Shown here one piece after another: positions 1 to 8,200 of a stretch of 64,000 bases of DNA (within the stretch, counting starts at the first letter, position 1; each line of letters begins with the position of its first letter). The stretch covers positions 1 to 64,000 of the forward strand of contig NZ_FLTX01000023.1 in NCBI RefSeq assembly GCF_900092025.1, read 5' to 3'. The stretch is from Xanthomonas bromi. GTDB taxonomy: Bacteria > Pseudomonadota > Gammaproteobacteria > Xanthomonadales > Xanthomonadaceae. The notes below the pieces were generated by a model, which was given only the letters and a program-made list of their open reading frames with translations, did not search any database and was not told the origin of the DNA. Both the position numbers and the translations under genes were made by a program.

Positions 1-126
1 GGGTCAGGTTTTGTTTTTTATTGGTATGAGAAGCGCTCATATTCGGGCTGCCCTTGTGCGCAGCCTTGACCTCCCATACATCCCCCACCCGCCATCCTCG
101 CTGCAGCCTCAACTGGAGAACGTACG

Positions 127-459
127 ATGATGAAGTGGATGGGCACCGCGCTGGCCGCGGCACTGTTGGTAAGTGGTTGCGCCAAGGTGGAGGGCGAGAA
201 GTTCGTTGGGCATTGGGTGAATGTGCAGTCGCAGGACGAGACGATGGACATCGAGCGTAATGGCGAGACCTTCATGGTTCGCAGCACCACGCCGAAGTTC
301 TTCAGCCGTCAGCCCAAGACCGAGAGCTACCCGGCGGTGTACAAGGACGGGGCGCTGCAGGTCACCAACGATGGCGAGACGGTGAACTTCGCTATCGACG
401 AGAGCAACGGCCACCTCAACACCGGTGGCGAGCAGTACGAGCGGGTGCCGGCCAAGTAA
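127..459 (+). CDS. Small predicted lipoprotein, unknown function
   Basis: A 110-residue protein begins MMKWMGTALAAALLVSGCAK, which is a short signal peptide with a lipobox (VSGC) that predicts lipid attachment at Cys18. The mature part is hydrophilic and rich in Thr, Asn and Glu, with no motif I can name. Either ATG of the initial pair could be the start. The gene stands alone and is followed directly by a long hairpin that probably ends its transcript. Membrane anchoring is inferred from the lipobox; no function can be assigned. Confidence 0.75.
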   Translation: MMKWMGTALAAALLVSGCAKVEGEKFVGHWVNVQSQDETMDIERNGETFMVRSTTPKFFSRQPKTESYPAVYKDGALQVTNDGETVNFAIDESNGHLNTGGEQYERVPAK

Positions 460-466
460 GGCCGCA

Positions 467-500
467 GCCCGCGTGCAGACCTTGACGGTCGCACGCGGGC
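467..500 (+). terminator. Hairpin after the lipoprotein gene
   Basis: GCCCGCGTGC at 467-476 pairs with GCACGCGGGC at 491-500, and an inner GACC/GGTC extends the stem. Only a weak T run follows (GTTACCGTTT). It starts 8 bases after the stop codon of the lipoprotein gene. Confidence 0.6.
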
Positions 501-699
501 GTTACCGTTTACAGGCCTGCCGGCGGTAGCGATGGGGGCGAGGCGCTCGCTTGTTCGAGGAACTTCCGGGCCGGACACGCCGCCCGTCGTTCGGCCTCGC
601 GTCCCCCCTGCCATTCCGTCTCGCACCGCCTTACAGTGCGCAGGCACGCCAGGGTCATGGCGCTGCCCGACCGATCAATCCAGCAACTACGAGGGTGTC

Positions 700-798
700 A
701 TGAGCAAGGGGATGGACCAGAAGAAGAGCCAGAAGAAAGAGCCGACCAAGACGCTGAAGGAAAAGCGCGCGGCCAAGCAGGAAAAGAAGGGCAAGTAA
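700..798 (+). CDS. Tiny lysine-rich protein (32 residues)
   Basis: The ATG at 700 is preceded by GAGGGTGTC, a good ribosome binding site at normal spacing. The product runs MSKGMDQKKSQKKEPTKTLK and continues with alternating Lys, Ala, Glu and Gln to the stop. About 40 percent of residues are lysine, so it is strongly basic and probably disordered. The same frame stays open upstream, but that stretch lacks a ribosome site and has an unlikely composition. Nucleic-acid or ribosome binding would fit such a peptide but is only a guess. Confidence 0.55.
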   Translation: MSKGMDQKKSQKKEPTKTLKEKRAAKQEKKGK

Positions 799-900
799 GC
801 CGCCCTACCTGTTCGCAGGCGGACGAACTGGAGGGGATGTCCAACCTCGCGCTTCGCGGATGACGCCACACGGCGCCACTCCGCGAATGCTGCGAACCGC

Positions 901-2295
901 TCAGTGCGCGTGTTGCCCCTCGTCCTCCCGGGCGAGCGCGGCCTTGGCCAGCGCCGACAGCAACAGCCTGGCTTTTTCCGGACGCACAACCTCGGCGTGG
1001 CCCACGTGTTCCACCGGGCTGGCTCCCTCACGGTGCATGGGCGTTGGCTGGAACAGCAGTCGCGCGGTGCCGGGCAGCGCCGCCAGCAGGGTCAGCGGAT
1101 CGTAGAGATTGAGCTTGGTCACCTGCGGCCAGATGGCGTCGAAGGTCATGTCACCTTGCTGACCCGGTGCCGCTGGATCTTGCGGTTGTGCTGCAACGAA
1201 CGTACGGAAGAACCACGCCGTATCCAGACCGGGGATCAGGTTGGCCTGGATGCCTTCCCACAGGCCTTTCAAGGCATTTTTCTGGACATCGCGCAGGTAC
1301 TCGCCCACGGGATGGCCATTGCGTGCGATGCCTTCGTAGAACGCTGGCGGCACGGCGGCCCTGTAGGCAGCCTCCTTGGTCAGGATGCGCAGGGGAATGC
1401 CGAGTTGCTGCGCGCGCCGGTAGAGCGCACGGGCGGCGTGGATGTCGGTGGCGTTGTTGTAGGCGCGCGTATCCGGTTGAACGAAGCCATCGGCGTCCCT
1501 GGCCGGGTCGATGCCTCCCATGATGGTGATGGACGCGACCTTTTCCCGCACCAGATCGCCCGCCTCGGCAAGCAGGGCGCTGGCATCGGTCATTCCGGCG
1601 ATGACCACCATGCCGAGCTTGTGGGGCGAGGCCGCCAGGCGCTCGCGCATCGCAAGGACGCCATCGGTGTGGACGGCGTCCGGCGCCGCACGCAGCGCGG
1701 TTCCCTCGGCGAGGAACTTGGAATGCTCCCGGGCCTGCGTGGGCGTCATGGGGTAGTCCTGACCACGCGCGACGCGAACATCCGGCAATGCCAGGCGATC
1801 GAAGACACCTTTTGCCAGCTGCGCCCGTTGCGATCGCATGTCGGCATCGCCCAGGGTGACGACGACGTCGGTCAGACGCAAAAAGCCTTCGACCTGCAGC
1901 TGCTTGGCGATGGTGTAGGTCACGACATCGTCGGGGTCTTTGTTCGGGTCGGTAAACAGCAGCGTGTCCAGCGGCAACTGCGGCCGGTGCAGACCCAGCT
2001 CCCGCAGGACGGCTGCCTCGGTGGGCGTCAGCACGGGCGTGTCGGCGGCGCCGAGCTCGGCCAGCATGCTGCGCTGGGCAGGCGTCAATCGCGCGGGCAA
2101 GCTCTGCGTGCGTCGGTGCCGTGGCGCGTCAGGGCGGGGAGGACGGCCAATGATGGTCTGCAAGGCATCCGGCGGCGGCGCGGCGGCGTCTGCGGCGGCA
2201 TGTGCCGGCACGGCGACGGGTGGCGCGTCGCGCAGGTCAGCCGTCATGTCTGCGCTGGGCAAGCCAGCGGTGGAACGGATTCCGGTGGGCTGCAT
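901..2295 (-). CDS. xopQ: Type III secreted effector XopQ (HopQ1 family)
   Basis: A 464-residue protein with the N-terminus MQPTGIRSTAGLPSAD and a nucleoside-hydrolase-like fold. From this start, residue 116 is the Asp of TDPNKDPDD (the metal-binding DxxxxxDD site) and residue 279 is the Tyr of AYNNATDIH; both are known functional positions of XopQ. RTQSLP places Ser65 in a 14-3-3 binding motif, also known for this family. The first about 90 residues are Ala/Pro-rich, as expected for a secretion signal region. The open frame extends 31 codons further upstream, but the family start at 2295 fits best. In the plant cell XopQ suppresses immunity in susceptible hosts and is recognised by Roq1 in Nicotiana (family knowledge). 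A PIP-like promoter lies upstream. Expression through HrpG/HrpX is inferred. Confidence 0.96.
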   Translation of the reverse strand: MQPTGIRSTAGLPSADMTADLRDAPPVAVPAHAAADAAAPPPDALQTIIGRPPRPDAPRHRRTQSLPARLTPAQRSMLAELGAADTPVLTPTEAAVLRELGLHRPQLPLDTLLFTDPNKDPDDVVTYTIAKQLQVEGFLRLTDVVVTLGDADMRSQRAQLAKGVFDRLALPDVRVARGQDYPMTPTQAREHSKFLAEGTALRAAPDAVHTDGVLAMRERLAASPHKLGMVVIAGMTDASALLAEAGDLVREKVASITIMGGIDPARDADGFVQPDTRAYNNATDIHAARALYRRAQQLGIPLRILTKEAAYRAAVPPAFYEGIARNGHPVGEYLRDVQKNALKGLWEGIQANLIPGLDTAWFFRTFVAAQPQDPAAPGQQGDMTFDAIWPQVTKLNLYDPLTLLAALPGTARLLFQPTPMHREGASPVEHVGHAEVVRPEKARLLLSALAKAALAREDEGQHAH

Positions 2296-2825
2296 GGGAA
2301 GACCTCTGGCAGTGAACGGCGGTGCTGGCAGCCCTCGTTGGCAACACGACAGACCGGCGCTCACGGTCACGCGTGCACAACGCTGCACGCAACCGTCGCG
2401 TGTGAGCGCTCACGCGTGCATCAGTGGGCAGCGGCAATGCGTGCGGCGCAATCCCGCGGTCGAGCGGACGACCAGGCGCGCAACGTTACCCACGTCCAGC
2501 GCAGCGCCATGGCAGCGTGGTGAATTCCTGTGTGCGGCAACGAAGAGACACCCGGCAGGCACGCCGCCGCATCAACCCAACCCGACGCCGGTGTTGGCGA
2601 GCAGCGCACACGCTGCGCCGACGCCGTCGTACTCGCGCGCTTGGCTCGGCACAGGCCGGCGCTGAACGATTGCAATGGAATGGCGCGGCGCCTGCGCGAT
2701 GCGGTGCTCATTCCGACTGTCCTCAGAAGCGCTGGCTTTGCTGGGCACGATTGCCTTCTCAGATTGCTGACGCAGAGGCCCGCTTTTCCTGGGCTATCTC
2801 GGCATCTGTGCATACGTTTTCCACA
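2296..2825. other. Intergenic region between xopQ and recD
   Basis: About 530 bases holding the xopQ leader and the PIP-like promoter. The part towards recD (2550-2825) shows no convincing gene, repeat or strong terminator, although both flanking genes run on the minus strand. Confidence 0.5.
2483..2544 (-). promoter_or_regulatory. PIP-box-like HrpX promoter of xopQ
   Basis: Reading the minus strand, TTCGT (2544-2540), 15 bases, TTCAC (2524-2520), 31 bases, then TAACGT (2488-2483). The HrpX consensus is TTCGB-N15-TTCGB followed 30-32 bases later by YANNNT. Only one base (TTCAC instead of TTCGC) departs from it, and both spacings are exact. It implies a leader of about 180 bases before the ATG at 2295. 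Confidence 0.65.
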
Positions 2826-5117
2826 TCAAAATAAAGAGCCCTGGATGGGATTGCCCGACGCGGTTGGCGTTGTTGCCCGCAAAGGGGATGCAGCACCAGC
2901 AGCGGATTGCATCTGCTCCCCACCCAACCGCCACGCCAACCCGGAGATCCGCGCGGCGTGCCTTGCGAGTGCGGCGCGGATGACCGCTTCGCTGCCGGCC
3001 AGGTGCAGGGCGCGGCGGGCGCGGGTGATGCCGGTGTAGAGCAGTTCGCGGCTGAGCACACGGGCGTCGCGGGTGGGCAGTTGCAGCCAGACGGTGTCGA
3101 ATTCGCTGCCCTGGGCCTTGTGCACGGTCATGGCGAAGGCGCTTTCGTGCGCGGGCAGTGCGGCGGGGTGGAAGCCGCGCACCTGGCCGTCGCCGTCGCC
3201 TTCGAACCAGGCGACCAAGGGGCCTTGGGCACGGCTGTCTGTGGCCGGGTCGTGGCGGTTGGCGGTGGCGCCGATGGGGTTTGGGCCGGACGATGCAGCG
3301 GCGTCGCTACGTGCTGTCACGGTGCTCGCATCGCTGCGCTGCGAGGAAGCGCTTGTGTCGCTGCGTCCCGAAAAAGGACTCGCCTCGCTGCGCAGGCAGA
3401 TCCCGACATCGCCATTGAACAGGCCGTGGCGGTAGCTGTTTTCGGTGATCAGCAGCAGGCGGCCCTGGAACCAGGGCGAGGCGCTGCCGAGGCGGCGGGC
3501 GCCGGAGCCGGTGTCGGCCAGCAGTTGTTCGATACGGGCGTTGAGGCCGCGCGCGCCTTGCGGGCCGGCGCGTACGGCGGTGAGTAGGCGCAGGCGCGCG
3601 GCATCGCGCAGCGCGACAGCGGGGTCCTGGGCAGTGGCCAGCGCGCGCCAGTGGGCGAGCAGTGCGTCGCGGCCGTCGCTGAGCGGGTCTTCGCGATCTT
3701 CGTGGAAGTGCACACCGGCCAGCTCGCCACTGCGTAACAGCGCCAAGGCGGTGTCGGCGTCGCCGGTGCGGATGGCATCGGCCAGCGGGGCGAGTGCGAA
3801 GCCGTGCGCCTGGCGGTAACCGCGCAGCAGGTGCACGCGATGGCCGGCCAGGCCGCCGCTGTGGGTGTGGCTGACGGGTTGGCCGCCGCTCTGGAGGCTG
3901 GCAGGCGTGCCAGAACTTGGCGCATTGCCCAGCAGTGGTTGCAGCGCTTGCGCGTCGTGCGGCTGCAGGGCATCGCCAGGGCCGGCGGCCTGCAGGATGG
4001 CGGCGAGCACGTCGCCGGCTTCCACCGAGGGCAGTTGGTCGGCATCGCCGAGCAGGATCAGCTGGGTGCCATCGGCGACGGCTTCGACCAGCTTGCACAT
4101 CAGCGGCAGGTCGATCATGGAGGCTTCGTCGACGACGATCAGGTCGAACGGCAGCGGGTTGTCGGCGGTGTGGCGGAACTGCGGCGAATCGGGGATGACG
4201 CCGAGCAGGCGATGCAGGGTGCTGGCGCCGATGGGCAGGCCGGCGGCCAGGGTGGGGTCGATACCGTCGGCGATGGCGCGCGCGACGGCGGTACGCAGGC
4301 TTTCGGCCATGCGCTCGGCGGCGCGTCCGGTAGGCGCAGCCAGGGCGATGCGCGGGGCCGCGGTGTTGGCTGCATGTGCCTGGGCGATGCGCAGCACTAG
4401 CAGGCGGGCGATGGTGGTGGTCTTGCCGGTGCCGGGGCCGCCAGTGATCAGCAACAAGGTGCGGCGCAAGGCCAGGGCGGCGGCTTGGGCCTGGCGGTCG
4501 GTGGCGTGGGATAGGGCTGTTTGGTTCGACCCTTTGATGGATGGCTCAGTCGGATTTGTGCCCTCTTGCTGGAGGGATGGCTTGGGCAGGCGCGTACCCT
4601 CACCCGCCCTTCGGGCACCCTCTCCCGGGGGGAGAGGGGATGAGGCGGCGGCGTGTGGGAACAACTGCGCGAACAGCGGCGCCAGCGTGGTGGCGTCGAA
4701 GGGCGGCGGCGATTGGGCGGCGATGCGTTGCAGGCCCAGCGCCAGACGGCGTTCGTATTCGCGGTAGCGGCGCAGGTAGAGCAGGCCGTGTTCGAGGACC
4801 AACGGGCAGTCGGCGGCGGCGGGGTCTTCTGGCTGCGGTTGGTCGACCCAGCGCGAGGCGGCGAACGCGCGTTGCCAGTCGGCCGGGTCCGGCAGGGTGG
4901 GCGCCGGGCCATCGCGTTGGTCCAGCAGCATGGCGGCGCGGGTGGGGTCCAGCCCTGCGTGGCCGCTGGTGACGGCCAGCGACGCGAGTGCGGCGCCGGC
5001 CAGCACCTGGGGGTCGGTGTCCGGGGCCAAGCGTTGCAGGCTCTGCGCGAAGGCCAGATCCAGCGGGCGTAGCGCGTCGGCCTTGATCAGCGCGTTGAAG
5101 AGGGTTGGCTGGTTCAT
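2826..5117 (-). CDS. recD: RecBCD alpha subunit RecD with inserted segments
   Basis: A 763-residue 5'-3' helicase subunit of exodeoxyribonuclease V, which repairs double-strand breaks. Walker A is LITGGPGTGKTTT near residue 222, with VVDEASMIDLPL and GDADQLPSVEAGD as motifs II and III, and late motifs FAMTVHKAQGSEF and YTGITRARRAL. It is about 150 residues longer than E. coli RecD. The excess sits in inserts: residues about 160-207 include the translation of a palindromic repeat (SPLPPGEGARRAGEGT), and residues about 576-630 carry Ser/Arg/Asp-rich repeats (SGRSDTSASSQRSD). Both lie outside the helicase motifs, so the protein can still be active. The ATG at 5117 gives the family-like start MNQPTLFNALIKA. 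It lies 178 bases downstream of recB. Confidence 0.95.
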   Translation of the reverse strand: MNQPTLFNALIKADALRPLDLAFAQSLQRLAPDTDPQVLAGAALASLAVTSGHAGLDPTRAAMLLDQRDGPAPTLPDPADWQRAFAASRWVDQPQPEDPAAADCPLVLEHGLLYLRRYREYERRLALGLQRIAAQSPPPFDATTLAPLFAQLFPHAAASSPLPPGEGARRAGEGTRLPKPSLQQEGTNPTEPSIKGSNQTALSHATDRQAQAAALALRRTLLLITGGPGTGKTTTIARLLVLRIAQAHAANTAAPRIALAAPTGRAAERMAESLRTAVARAIADGIDPTLAAGLPIGASTLHRLLGVIPDSPQFRHTADNPLPFDLIVVDEASMIDLPLMCKLVEAVADGTQLILLGDADQLPSVEAGDVLAAILQAAGPGDALQPHDAQALQPLLGNAPSSGTPASLQSGGQPVSHTHSGGLAGHRVHLLRGYRQAHGFALAPLADAIRTGDADTALALLRSGELAGVHFHEDREDPLSDGRDALLAHWRALATAQDPAVALRDAARLRLLTAVRAGPQGARGLNARIEQLLADTGSGARRLGSASPWFQGRLLLITENSYRHGLFNGDVGICLRSEASPFSGRSDTSASSQRSDASTVTARSDAAASSGPNPIGATANRHDPATDSRAQGPLVAWFEGDGDGQVRGFHPAALPAHESAFAMTVHKAQGSEFDTVWLQLPTRDARVLSRELLYTGITRARRALHLAGSEAVIRAALARHAARISGLAWRLGGEQMQSAAGAASPLRATTPTASGNPIQGSLF
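3226..3390 (-). repeat. Degenerate repeat insert inside recD
   Basis: The DNA repeats the core TCGCTGCG (plus strand) several times at intervals of roughly 16-27 bases. Translated, this gives Ser/Arg/Asp/Ala-rich units such as GRSDTSAS and QRSDAST. The segment stays in frame and interrupts the region between the ICLRSEA strand and the conserved LVAWFEGD block. Confidence 0.6.
4595..4640. repeat. Palindromic repeat element inside recD
   Basis: TACCCTCACCCGCCCTTCGG is followed by a palindrome CCCTCTCCC-GGGG-GGAGAGGG. The same module occurs at 5325-5363 in recB, and related forms at 36300-36374 and 36421-36540. These are short REP-like elements, normally intergenic, but here read in frame as part of RecD. 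Confidence 0.75.
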
Positions 5118-5134
5118 GGGGTGGACGCCAGGTG

Positions 5135-5262
5135 GGCGGAGGCGCCCTCGCCCCGAGCTCTACTCCGCGTCCCGGCACGCGCGGGGCGGCGCAGGCACTG
5201 CCAGGCACGCGCGCCGTTGCGCGCAAGCGGTGTCTGGCTACCCCGAGGGGAGCGCGGCTTGC
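5135..5262. repeat. Repeat element in the recB-recD spacer
   Basis: The core GGCACGCGCGCC followed by GCGCGCAAGC-GTG, and then a CCCCGA-GGGAG segment, matches the element at 36421-36540. It fills much of the 178-base gap between recB and recD. Confidence 0.5.
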
Positions 5263-5295
5263 GCACCGCGCTGATCGGAAGTGCGGTCTGTTGGG

Positions 5296-8200
5296 TCATG
5301 GCTTGGATGCTTCGGCGGCGGACGTACCCTCACCCCAACCCCTCTCCCGGGGGGAGAGGGGCGCTTGCCCGTCGGGGACATGGGGCGTTGCTGCGTTGCT
5401 GGACAGGGGCTCGGTGGGATTGCCGGCGAACAAGGCATCCAGGGCCTGGACCAGGGCCGGATCGAAGCGCCAGGCGTGGATGCCGGGTGCAACGGAGACG
5501 GATGCCGCCTGGATGCCGGGTGCGGACCTCTCGGATAAGGCGTCGCTGGCGGGGTCGGCGCCAGGGTCGATTGCGGCGTTGCGGGCGGGGCCGGAGCCGG
5601 GGTTGGCTGCGGCATTGCGGGCAGGATCGCTGCCAGGGTCGGTCGCGGCATTGCGGGCGTGGCCGGAGCCGGGGTTGGCCTCGGCGCTGCGAGCAGGGTG
5701 GAAGCCGGGGTCTGATGCGGGGTTGCGGGTGGCATCCAGGCCGCGGCAGAACAGGTAGCGCACGCCGCCGAAGTCGCGGGCGTAGTCGTAGGCCTCGCCC
5801 AGGCGGAAGCGCAGCCAGCGGTGCAGGGCGACGGTGTAGATCAGCGCCTGCAATTCGTACTCGCTGTGCGCCATGGCGCGGGCCAGGGCGTCGGCGTCGT
5901 AGCTGGGCAGGCGGTTGGATTTGTAGTCGAGCACGTACCAGCGGCCGTCGACGGTGTAGGTGAGGTCGATCAGGCCGGTCATCAGGCCTTCCAGCCGCTG
6001 GCGCGCGCCGAAGGCCTGGCGGTCGCCGACCACGCCAAACCGATGCAGCAAGGCGAGCAGCGCATCGACCCGGGTGGGTCGCATGGCGAAGTGGAATTCC
6101 ATTTCGTTGCGGCGCTGCGGTTCGGGCACGTCGGCCAGGCGGGTGCCTTCGGGCAATGCCACGGTGAGGGTGTGGCCGATCAGTGCGGTGAGCATGGTCA
6201 GGCCGTCGTCGAGTTCGTCCTGGGCATAGCCGCCGCGTTGCAGGGCCTCGAGGATCGGTGCGGCCTGGCCGTCGGGTGCGGGCAGGCCCGGCCGCCAGGC
6301 GTGCCAGGCGGCGAAGTCGCAGCGTTCGAACACATCGTGCATCACTACGCCGAAGCGGTTGCCGGCAAAGCGCGGATCGAACGGTTCGGCCTCGGTGGCT
6401 GCGGCAACCGCCATCGCCTCGCTGCCGGACGGTTCGTCGCTGCCGCCACTGCCGACCACCGTAGCGCTGGCCATCGGGTCGGTGGCCGCGCCGGCATCGG
6501 CATTGGCCAGCTGGGTGAAGCTGTAGACCCACCACTCCGGTGCGATATGCCGCTGCGCGGTGCGCGCCAGCGGCACCTGCGCTTCGATCGGTGGCGGCAG
6601 GCGTGGCAGGGTGGCCGGCGGCGTGGACGTGTCGACCACTACCGCGCCCTCGCCGGCCGCGCCTTGCAATGCGTCCAGCGCGCGCAGCATGCTGGACAGT
6701 GCGGTGCGCTCATGCTGGTGGAACGGGCCGCTGGCGATCCACAGCGCGTGCTCGGCGCGGGTCAGGCCGACATACAGCAGGCGCGCGTCTTCGGCGCGTT
6801 GTTCCTGCTTCCAGGCGGCTTCGGCGGTGCTCCAGGTTGGGTCGTCTTTATCCGTCTTCCAGTGAAGTTGGCGGCCAAGCTCCGGCGCATGCACCACGCA
6901 ATGGCGGCCGGCGCCCTTGTCGCTGCGGCCGATGCCGATGTACGGCAGGAACACCAGCGGATATTCCAGGCCCTTGCTCTTGTGCAAGGTGACGATCTGC
7001 ACGCGGCGCGCGTCCGATTCCAGCCGCAGCTGCTGGGCTTCGTCGTTGTCGTCGGCATTGGCGATACGGCGCGACAGCCAGTCGACCAAACCATGCGGGC
7101 CGAGCGCGCGGGCGTCGGCTTCCTGCAGCAGTTCGGCCAGTTGCAGGTAATTGGTGAGGCGGCGTTCGCCATCGACCAATGCGAGCAGGCGTTGCCCGTG
7201 CGTGGCGCCGAGCTCGCCAATCAAGGCGAGCGGGCCGCCGCGCTGCCAGCGTTCGCGCCAGTCCAGCGCCTGTTGCTGCCAGCGGCGGTGACGTTCGCCA
7301 TCGTGTGCGAGCGCGGCGATGGCAGCGGCGTCTGCGCCGATCAGCACGGTGGCCAGCGCGGCGCGCAGGCGGCTGTCGTCGCCCGGGTCGAGCAAGGCCT
7401 GCAGCAAGGCGAGCAGTTCCAGCGCTTCGTCGGTGGCGAACAGGCTCTGTTTGCCTGCGGCGACCGCCGGAATGCCCACCGCGCCCAGCGCCTGCTGGAT
7501 GCGCGTGGCCTCGCCATGGCTGCGCACCAGCACGGCGATATCGCCGGCCTGCACCGGGCGCGCGTTGATGGTGGCGGTGCCGTCGCGGCCACCGGCCAGC
7601 CAGCCGCGGATCGCGGCGACGCAGGCGGCGGTGGCCAGCTCGCGCGCGCGACCGGCGCTCCAGGGTTTGGGCTTGCCTTTCGCAGGCGGCGGCGGTTCCG
7701 GCGCGCGCCACAGCGTCAGCGCCGGAGCGGTGGCGCCATCGCGTTGCAGGTCGGCATCCACCCGCTTGGTACCGGGCTGCACCGGGTGGAAGGCGATGCC
7801 GTCGGTGAGGAAGGCCTCACCGTAGCCGGCCTGCGCGTACAACGCGTCGATCGCCGCCAGCACGCCGGGGCGCGAGCGGAAGTTGTGGCTCAGCGGCGGC
7901 GCCAATTCGGCGGTAACCGCCGCAGCCAGATAAGTGCGCACGTCGCCGCCACGAAACCCGTAGATGGCCTGCTTGGGGTCGCCGATCAGAAACAGCGCCG
8001 GCTCCAGTCCGGTAGCGCGTGCGAGCGGGCCTTCGCCGAACACGTTGGAGAAGATCGCCCATTGGCGGTCGTCGGTGTCCTGGAATTCGTCCACCAGCGC
8101 GATGGCGTATTGGGCGCGCAGGCGCTGCACCAAGGCATCGGCTTGCGGGCCTTCCAGCGCGTGCGCGACGCCATCGACCAGGTCGTCGTAGGTCTGCACG

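Noticed and set aside
904..2523. A long plus-strand frame opposite xopQ
   Set aside because: XopQ on the other strand has family residues at the exact expected numbers; the antisense product is Gly/Arg/Gln-rich without motifs.
5533..5712. recB repeat array as a CRISPR or attachment site
   Set aside because: The units are coding, contiguous, diverged and in frame; there are no spacers or cas genes.
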